Origin: a candidate division WOR-3 bacterium
GTDB taxonomy: Bacteria; Hydrothermota; Tepidihabitantia; Tepidihabitantales; Tepidihabitantaceae
Direction: 5' to 3'
DNA: 64,000 nucleotides
Assembly (NCBI GenBank): GCA_013177935.1
Contig: JABLXZ010000003.1
Location: forward strand, 166,911-230,910
Every line of letters begins with the position of its first letter. Position 1 is the first letter of the stretch. The position numbers and the translations under genes were made by a program. The notes under the pieces are model-generated. The model ran no database searches. It had not been told where the DNA came from and was given only the letters and a program-made list of their open reading frames with translations. Below are positions 58,791 to 64,000 of the stretch, piece by piece.

Positions 58791-61564
58791 GCGTTTTAAT
58801 TATTTTCCTTAGTTGTGGAATAATTTCACCACCGATGGTTGCATCTAATCCGGGCCGTTCCTGGTTCACACTGGAGACCGACAATTTTCTCATACATTTT
58901 TCCAGCATAGGGAAGTTGAGTGAAGAGCGCAGTGAATTTGCCCGCTATATCGCCGAGATTGCTGAAGAGGTCCGGACGACGGTGGCATCTCAAACCGGTG
59001 TGGTACCAAGGGACAAAATTCATATCGTTGTTGCCGACTTTTATGACACTTACAATGGCTGGGCGATACCTTTTCCCTATAACACAATTACGATTATGCC
59101 CGCGCCACCGCACGATTTTAAGACCAATGATGACAACTGGCTCCGGACGCTGATTCTGCACGAGTATGCGCACATTATGCAACTGGAACAGCGCCGGGGA
59201 TTTCTCAGCGGGTTAAGCCGAATATTCGGCAGGGTGGTTTTGCCCAATGCCCTTTTACCGACCTGGCTGATTGAAGGTTATGCGGTGTACAATGAAACAA
59301 GATTTAGCAATTCTGGCCGGTTAAGGAGTGCGGAGTGGCAGGGGATGATTTATCAGGCGGTGCAGGATAATAAACTTCTGGGGATTGACCGGTGTGATGG
59401 TTACGAACTTCAAAGGTATCCTGGTGGTCTGGCACCTTATCTATATGGCGGGATGTTCTGCAAGTTTATCGCTCAAAAACAGGGTGAGAATGTTTGGGAA
59501 GAGTTCAATTGGAAGAACTCAGGACAGGTGCCGTTTTTCGAGAACCGGCTGGCAAAAAGGATGCTGGGTAAGAATTTTAAGCAACTCTGGCGCGAATGGC
59601 AGGACAGTTTAATCTCTCGGACCGATTCAATAAAGAAGAAGATGGGCAAGGATTCGGCCAATCTATTCACCAGCCTCACCAGCGACGGTTATGATAAAAG
59701 TGCGCCCTGCTGGTCAAAAAATGGCAATGAGATTTATTACATTACAAGAACAGGCAGAGAAAGGACCGCAATAAAGTGTCTAAATCTTGGAACGATGGAG
59801 TCCCGGGTTTTACATCGGGGCAGAGTTATCGGTGGGGTCAGCGTTTCGGCTGATGGCAGGTTGCTCGCTTTTGCCCAGCGGTTAGTGAAATACACCGGCG
59901 AGGAGCAGAGCGACATATTCCTGCTCGACTTAACCACCGGTAAGAAAAAACGATTGACCGTGGACGAACGGGCTTGGGACCCGGACTTTGCGCCGAATGA
60001 TTCGCTTTTGATATATGTCAGTAACAGTTCTGGTCAGAGCAATCTAATGATATTGAACTACTTGACCGGTCAGCGGCGCCAGATTACCGAGACCAGAAAT
60101 TACGCCGTTTACCATCGACCGCGATTTTCACCGGGTGGCAGGCTGGTTGCGGTTGAGGTGTGGCGGCCCGGTGGCTACACAGACATTGAAATCATTGACC
60201 TTGAGACCGGCTGGACCATTCCGATTACCTCGGACCGGGCAAGCGATATCTTTCCTGCCTGGTCAAGAACCGGCAAGTTTCTATTTTTCTCGTCAGACCG
60301 CAGCGGCTTGTTCAACCTTTATGCCTATGGTGTTGAATCGCGCCAGTTGTATCGGTGTACTGATGACCTGGGTGGGGTGTTTGAACCGGCGGTCTCACCC
60401 AGCAACCGAAAAATCGCGCTGGTGCGGTTGGGCAGTGATGGTTATGATTTAAGTTTAATGGCGCTGCGGCCGCGAGATTGGGTTCCTGCGGCCGACTTCG
60501 GTGATTCTTTTCCGGAAAAGGAGTATTCACCGGCTTCTTTTCAATCGCAACTCTATCACTACTACCCAATCGGTACTTTACTGCCCCGATTCTGGTTGCC
60601 TTGGTTATCGGTGGCTCCTGATTTAGAAGTTGGGGCGTTTACCTTAGGCTGGGATGTTTTGCAGTTCCACCGTTATTCAGTTGTTGGTGGTTATCAGGCG
60701 AGGAACCAGACGCCTTTTCTCAGATTTAATTACGAGTTATTGCGTTATCTACCCGATTTCAACCTTGAAGGGTTTATTTCGCCCTGGGCGCAGCAGAGCA
60801 GGCTGGGTGTCGCCATTCCGATTTATGGTGATGATTGGTACCAGCAGAGCGGAACCGGGATTACGGTCAGGCGTGACACGATGATGGCAGCGTGCTTTGA
60901 CCTTTTCTGGGGTTTTGATAACAGTCAAATCTTTCGATTTAATGTTGCGCCGGTTAGCGGTCGGGAAATTGGTATATTGAGCGATGCGCAACACCGGGTC
61001 ATTTTGGGCAGACAAAATGTGGTCCGGGTTGCTGGTTACTGGAATGAGTATATTGGAAATCCGCCCGCTGCCTGGAGTTTGAAATTTAAGTTTGCTCTGG
61101 GGAGCGCTTTTGGTGATAGCGCGCGGTTTAGTGCCTTTCAAATGTCCAATTGCTCAGGGCTGTTTTCGGTCCGCGGTTTTTCCGACTCATTTCCGGTCGG
61201 TTCAAATATCGGTGTCGCAGGGCTGGAGTTCAGAATGCCCATCTACTGGCTGGAGCGCGGCATTGGAACCTTGCCCATTTTCTTTCGCAATGTGAACGGC
61301 GCGCTTTTTCTGGAAACAGGTTTAGTTACAAATCAACGGCGTATTGACTTTAAAAACTGGCGCAAGGGTGGTGGTGGCGAGGTTCGTTTTGACTTTATGT
61401 TTGCTCGCTATGTGCCGTTCAGTTTGACGGTCGGTGCCGCTATCGGTTTAGAGCAAAAGTTGTCTTATCAGGTCTATTTGAATTTTGCCAGCGAATTGCT
61501 GGCATCAATTACCGGTAATAAAAAATCGGGCGGTCTTATTATACTCCGCAGATTGGACATTTGA
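58787..61564 (+). CDS. Three-domain envelope protein: peptidase MA-like, TolB-like propeller, BamA-like barrel
   Basis: The 925-residue protein begins with a short hydrophobic start. A peptidase-MA-like domain follows (about residues 25-280), with LHEYAHIMQLEQ near residue 125 (HExxH zinc motif) and TWLIEGYAVYNETR. A PD40/TolB-type propeller spans about 300-570, with DKSAPCWSKNGNEIYYITR and SDIFPAWSRTGKFLFFSSDR. The last 330 residues are beta-barrel-like, with VRGFSDSFPVGSNIGVAGLE and an aromatic-rich C-terminus, resembling BamA/surface-antigen barrels. It ends the fabD operon. TolB is otherwise missing from the window, so the propeller may supply that role, as inference only. Confidence 0.82.
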   Translation: MSVLIIFLSCGIISPPMVASNPGRSWFTLETDNFLIHFSSIGKLSEERSEFARYIAEIAEEVRTTVASQTGVVPRDKIHIVVADFYDTYNGWAIPFPYNTITIMPAPPHDFKTNDDNWLRTLILHEYAHIMQLEQRRGFLSGLSRIFGRVVLPNALLPTWLIEGYAVYNETRFSNSGRLRSAEWQGMIYQAVQDNKLLGIDRCDGYELQRYPGGLAPYLYGGMFCKFIAQKQGENVWEEFNWKNSGQVPFFENRLAKRMLGKNFKQLWREWQDSLISRTDSIKKKMGKDSANLFTSLTSDGYDKSAPCWSKNGNEIYYITRTGRERTAIKCLNLGTMESRVLHRGRVIGGVSVSADGRLLAFAQRLVKYTGEEQSDIFLLDLTTGKKKRLTVDERAWDPDFAPNDSLLIYVSNSSGQSNLMILNYLTGQRRQITETRNYAVYHRPRFSPGGRLVAVEVWRPGGYTDIEIIDLETGWTIPITSDRASDIFPAWSRTGKFLFFSSDRSGLFNLYAYGVESRQLYRCTDDLGGVFEPAVSPSNRKIALVRLGSDGYDLSLMALRPRDWVPAADFGDSFPEKEYSPASFQSQLYHYYPIGTLLPRFWLPWLSVAPDLEVGAFTLGWDVLQFHRYSVVGGYQARNQTPFLRFNYELLRYLPDFNLEGFISPWAQQSRLGVAIPIYGDDWYQQSGTGITVRRDTMMAACFDLFWGFDNSQIFRFNVAPVSGREIGILSDAQHRVILGRQNVVRVAGYWNEYIGNPPAAWSLKFKFALGSAFGDSARFSAFQMSNCSGLFSVRGFSDSFPVGSNIGVAGLEFRMPIYWLERGIGTLPIFFRNVNGALFLETGLVTNQRRIDFKNWRKGGGGEVRFDFMFARYVPFSLTVGAAIGLEQKLSYQVYLNFASELLASITGNKKSGGLIILRRLDI

Positions 61565-61859
61565 CTTCGGTCTTGTCCGGAGGCTTGGGGTGGTCGCACT
61601 GTTCCAGGGTGCCACATTCAGCGTAGCGATGATAGAGATAGCATTGATTGATGTAAGCCTCACGGGGTGAAAGCGCAGGTTCATACCAGAAGAATTCGTA
61701 CTCTTTCCAGTGGGATTTGATTGCTTCGCGCAGGTTTCGTTCTGCCCGGGCAACAATGGCAATCTCTTTGGGCTTTTTTGCCAGACAGTAAACACCGCCC
61801 ACCCGGTCTGGCACAGAGATATCAACCTGCAGAGGTCGGAGGAGATAAGGTCCACGCAT
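61539..61859 (-). CDS. Small protein with C-terminal zinc-ribbon-like CPIC motif, unknown
   Basis: The 106-residue protein starts at ATG 61859 behind a strong AAGGAGG. It has a conserved-looking aromatic and basic region (SHWKEYEFFWYEPALSPREA) and cysteines in YHRYAECGTLEQCDHP and the final KCPICGV, which could bind zinc. I do not recognise the family. It is a single gene with its own promoter overlapped by a palindrome. Its stop overlaps the preceding barrel protein tail-to-tail by 26 nt. Confidence 0.6.
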   Translation of the reverse strand: MRGPYLLRPLQVDISVPDRVGGVYCLAKKPKEIAIVARAERNLREAIKSHWKEYEFFWYEPALSPREAYINQCYLYHRYAECGTLEQCDHPKPPDKTEVKCPICGV

Positions 61860-61914
61860 AGTTCCTCCTTTTTTAGACTCCCTGATAATTCGGATAACCC
61901 GATTGCGTCATTTA

Positions 61915-61933
61915 CCGATTTATTGTAAATCGG
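61915..61933. promoter_or_regulatory. Candidate operator: 19-bp palindrome over a -10 box
   Basis: Perfect 8-bp arms CCGATTTA and TAAATCGG around TTG. It covers the -10 (TACAAT, minus strand 61927-61922) and the predicted start of the zinc-ribbon-like gene. The position suits repression by a dimeric regulator. Confidence 0.55.
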
Positions 61934-61950
61934 GCAAATCGTTTTGTCAA
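61922..61950 (-). promoter_or_regulatory. Promoter of the zinc-ribbon-like small gene
   Basis: On the minus strand perfect TTGACA (61950-61945), 17-nt spacer, TACAAT (61927-61922). The leader of about 55 nt carries AAGGAGG before ATG 61859. Confidence 0.65.
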
Positions 61951-62042
61951 GCATTTTTTCTATTAGCGTGGACCTTCAGCGAAAATGTCATAGGTATTTT
62001 TTTTCTACTTTTAGCCTATTCGCTCTTTGAAAATCTGGAGGG

Positions 62043-63434
62043 TTATTTCAGGACGAGAACCTTGTGCGTGATGCTCTGGTTGCCAAGTTGAATTCGGACG
62101 AAATAGGCGCCGGGTGTCGCGGTTGTGGTGTGCCAGGCATTTTCTTCAGGTTTGGCAATAACCCTGCCCGAGGCATCAAGAATCACAATTTTTGTTCCTG
62201 GGGGCAGACCGCTCAATCTGACCACTGCACCTTTCGCAACAAACAAAGGATAAATGCTGACCCTTTGTAACTCCGCCGGCTGGCGTTCGGAAACGCCGAG
62301 TTTGAAGTATTCGTAAATGGTGGTGTGATTGTCATCGGTGTAGTCATGGCAAATTACCTCTGCTTTGCCGTCGTTGTTGAGGTCATAAAGTCCGACTAAG
62401 GGTAAGCCGGTATATACCTGCCAGAATTGCTCATACTGGTCGTTGCCAGTGCAGCGGAACAGGTGGATTCTTGCACCATCGGACACAGCGATTTCAGGCA
62501 CACCATCACCATCCACATCACCGGTTACAAGTGTTTGAGGACTGAATCCGTTCGCCGGGAAGTAGGTGTGCCAGACCACCTCAAAGGAGTCGTTTTTAGA
62601 GGACTCATAGATTGCCATCACGCCCATGTTATATGCGTCCACAGCAAAGGCAATCGCCTCGGTTCTGCCATCCCGGTCAATGTCCTGACCACCTGCTACA
62701 GCGCCAAAGCGCATTGGACCGATAGAAGGAAGCGAACAAACGGCGGTAATCACGAATGAGTCATTACCGACCGCTTCATAGATTCCTACGACTCGGGCAC
62801 CCACCTTAAATATCTCTGGAAAGCCATCCCGGTCAACATCTGGGGTGGAGCCGAACCCGTAGATGCCGATGTGTGGTGTATCAGGAAGAACGGTTCTGAA
62901 GGCGTAACTGTCATCTGCCACATATTCAAATACAGAAATACCTGAGCCGGGAAGGTCAAAGTTCTGCAGGACAATTTCCTGTGCTGAATCTCTATCAAGG
63001 TCGGTTACGATTGCGTAAGGGGTAATTCCTCCAATTTGAGCCTGCCATACGCACTGCAGAGGCAGGGATGCTGAGTCCGCACTCTCGTAAATGAAGAATG
63101 TGTCGTTGTCCGTTTTGTCCACACCAAAATCGCTCTTACCATCCCGGTCAAGGTCTCCTATGAACCAGAATATAGCCCATTGCAACCCCGGAATACGGAT
63201 GGTGTCATAATTCATATCCGGGGTAAATTCAAGGATGTACTCATTTGGGTTATCAATGGACTGGGCATAAAACTCCTGCAACCCATCGTGGTCGGCATCA
63301 CCGCAGGTGATTCGGGCGCCAGTGTAGTAAGGCAAACGGGCTATCTGACGGAATTCGAAACTATCGGAAGAAATGGTGCTATTCGGCTGGACTGGAAGGA
63401 TTGCAAGCAAAGCGGACAGAAATACCAGGTTCAC
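62043..63434 (-). CDS. Secreted FG-GAP/VCBS-repeat protein with sorting-like C-terminus
   Basis: The 463-residue protein has an N-terminal signal (MNLVFLSALLAILPVQPN). About six FG-GAP-type repeats follow with calcium-binding DxDxDGxxE cores, such as DADHDGLQEFY, GDLDRDGKSDF, DVDRDGFPEIF, GDVDGDGVPEIA and DLNNDGKAEVI. The C-terminal 80 residues (VVRLSGLPPGTKIVILDASG ... ITHKVLVLK) are sorting-like. A seven-bladed propeller on the surface is likely. The GTG 63434 start has a -10 box 6 nt upstream, a leaderless transcript candidate. Cargo-type function unknown. Confidence 0.85.
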   Translation of the reverse strand: MNLVFLSALLAILPVQPNSTISSDSFEFRQIARLPYYTGARITCGDADHDGLQEFYAQSIDNPNEYILEFTPDMNYDTIRIPGLQWAIFWFIGDLDRDGKSDFGVDKTDNDTFFIYESADSASLPLQCVWQAQIGGITPYAIVTDLDRDSAQEIVLQNFDLPGSGISVFEYVADDSYAFRTVLPDTPHIGIYGFGSTPDVDRDGFPEIFKVGARVVGIYEAVGNDSFVITAVCSLPSIGPMRFGAVAGGQDIDRDGRTEAIAFAVDAYNMGVMAIYESSKNDSFEVVWHTYFPANGFSPQTLVTGDVDGDGVPEIAVSDGARIHLFRCTGNDQYEQFWQVYTGLPLVGLYDLNNDGKAEVICHDYTDDNHTTIYEYFKLGVSERQPAELQRVSIYPLFVAKGAVVRLSGLPPGTKIVILDASGRVIAKPEENAWHTTTATPGAYFVRIQLGNQSITHKVLVLK

Positions 63435-63440
63435 AATAAC

Positions 63441-63468
63441 AGTGTAACAAGAGGAGAGAGGGTGTCAA
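63441..63468 (-). promoter_or_regulatory. Promoter of the FG-GAP protein gene, predicted leaderless
   Basis: On the minus strand TTGACA (63468-63463), 16-nt spacer, TACACT (63446-63441), then 6 nt (GTTATT) to GTG 63434. Confidence 0.55.
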
Positions 63469-63493
63469 CTCAAGGTATGAAAGGAATATAACC

Positions 63494-63517
63494 AAGGAGG
63501 TAAGTATGAACAGATAG
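63494..63517 (+). other. Three-codon frame behind a perfect ribosome site
   Basis: AAGGAGG (63494-63500) lies 5 nt before ATG 63506, which reads Met-Asn-Arg-stop (TAG 63515-63517). It may be the remnant of a lost gene start, or a leader peptide. Confidence 0.3.
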
Positions 63518-63592
63518 TAGGTACCGTATTAGTTAATTAGTCAGTTCAGTAAGAAAGTAAGCAGTTGATGCTCCCAAACAAAAGGAGTAACA

Positions 63593-63727
63593 ATGAAAGG
63601 TCTGAAAATAACCACAGGACTGCTTGTTATAGCAGTTCTATCATGTGTAGCATACAGCCAGACGCAGTGGGTCTGGCGGGTTTATAGTCTTGGGAGAAAA
63701 AGATTAAGGTTTATATTGACCGCGTAA
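63593..63727 (+). pseudogene. Truncated secreted-protein remnant (44 codons)
   Basis: ATG 63593 follows AAAGGAG by 6 nt and starts a good signal peptide, KITTGLLVIAVLSCVAYSQ. TQWVWRVYSLGRKRLRFI follows, then a stop. The first mature residues resemble openings of SBBP/delta-60-repeat secreted proteins (QTQWVWRYNG-like), after which the sequence is unrelated. A deletion or frameshift remnant is the simplest reading. A real 44-residue secreted peptide is not excluded. Confidence 0.5.
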
Positions 63728-63770
63728 ACCGAAGTAATAGTATATGATAGAGTTAATAGGCAGGAGGCGT

Positions 63771-64000
63771 ATGAGATTTAAAATACTGGCTGTGTTTTTG
63801 TGCCTGTTTTGCGGCTTCATCTGGGCACAGGACTCATTGAACTGCCGGCTGGTGGGCGGTTGGCCATTTGGTCTATCCTATGCGGTTGCGGTTGATGAGG
63901 CAAGGAACATAGCGTTTCTTGGCTCTGGTGGTGGAGTTTATATCCTTAATGTCGCCAACCCTTCCAACCCGGTAAAAATCTCTGAGGCGATTCACACTAA
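63771..64000 (+). CDS. LVIVD-repeat secreted protein, 5' fragment
   Basis: ATG 63771 has CAGGAGG just upstream. The frame runs off the right edge after 76 codons. A signal peptide (FKILAVFLCLFCGFIWAQ) is followed by an LVIVD-type repeat with VAVDEARNIAFLGSGGGVYI and LNVANPSNPVKI. TTGACC (63716-63721) and TAGTAT (63738-63743), 16-nt spacing, form a possible promoter inside the preceding remnant. Later repeats and any sorting domain are beyond the window. Confidence 0.75.
   Translation, partial: MRFKILAVFLCLFCGFIWAQDSLNCRLVGGWPFGLSYAVAVDEARNIAFLGSGGGVYILNVANPSNPVKISEAIHT

Noticed and set aside
1..64000. CRISPR arrays, tRNA/rRNA genes, insertion sequences, phage or toxin-antitoxin modules.
   Set aside because: Looked for repeated spacer-repeat units, cloverleaf-like conserved TTCGANTC loops and transposase motifs on both strands; none was seen, although a weak tRNA could be missed without a covariance search.

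Overview
The window is gene-dense bacterial chromosome with roughly 50-60% GC coding DNA, many GTG/TTG starts and many overlapping genes. No rRNA, tRNA, insertion sequence, phage gene or CRISPR array was recognised. The organism looks like an uncultured diderm of the FCB-like periphery, most likely candidate phylum WOR-3 (Stahlbacteria) or a relative. This rests on two GWxTD-domain proteins, a PorV/PorQ-family protein, several secreted proteins with FlgD-like or type-A-sorting-like C-termini, kelch, LVIVD and FG-GAP repeat proteins, and Lol/Tol/Pal envelope genes beside McsA/McsB and SelA. The assignment is inference from protein style, not a phylogeny.

Layout. 1-2695 (minus): end-truncated acyl-CoA ligase, mltG, ruvX. 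2746-10616 (plus): one tight operon lysS-lolC/E-lolD-mcsA-mcsB-selA-lgt-comF, converging on a minus-strand M23 peptidase (10579-11844). 11895-15061 (plus): apbE, a radical SAM gene, a NusG-II protein and a Gx transporter, then a small DUF4321 protein. 15147-19154 (minus): giant secreted kelch-like protein behind a perfect consensus promoter. 19285-21521: a 550-bp gene-free stretch and a broken mosaic secreted-protein gene. 21683-25125 (plus): prfA-prmC-nadK-CDP-alcohol phosphatidyltransferase. 25139-31063 (minus): a small membrane protein, then the operon GWxTD-GWxTD-ricT-thiC-aminotransferase. 31479-32141 (minus): HEAT lipoprotein, divergent from glyS. 32303-43879 (plus): glyS, DUF192, TPR lipoprotein, pyrK-pyrD-pyrF-pyrE, pal-cpoB-tolQ-tolR-tonB/tolA, lemA-htpX. 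43889-47395 (minus): dnaE. 47528-56347 (plus): an envelope cluster of Big/FlgD secreted protein, PorV-like protein, large TPR protein, exbB, two exbD, tonB and an FlgD-OmpA protein. 56433-61564 (plus): fabD, half-size GDT1 transporter, truD, and a large peptidase-propeller-barrel protein. 61539-64000: a small zinc-ribbon-like protein, an FG-GAP secreted protein, gene remnants, and the start of an LVIVD-repeat protein.

Two observations stand out. First, the leading genes of many transcription units (ruvX, lysS, apbE, the HEAT gene, glyS, the first tonB, dnaE, the FG-GAP gene) have a good -35/-10 pair whose -10 box ends only 6-8 nt before the start codon. This predicts leaderless mRNAs. Genes inside operons usually have Shine-Dalgarno sites. 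Second, the window holds two separate Tol/Exb-type proton-motor operons. One is a Pal-CpoB-TolQRA-like set. The other is linked to a PorV-family protein, a TPR scaffold and an OmpA-like protein, and one of its two ExbD/TolR subunits has lost the otherwise conserved membrane aspartate (Asp to Cys). That second cluster is the best candidate here for an undescribed envelope machine.
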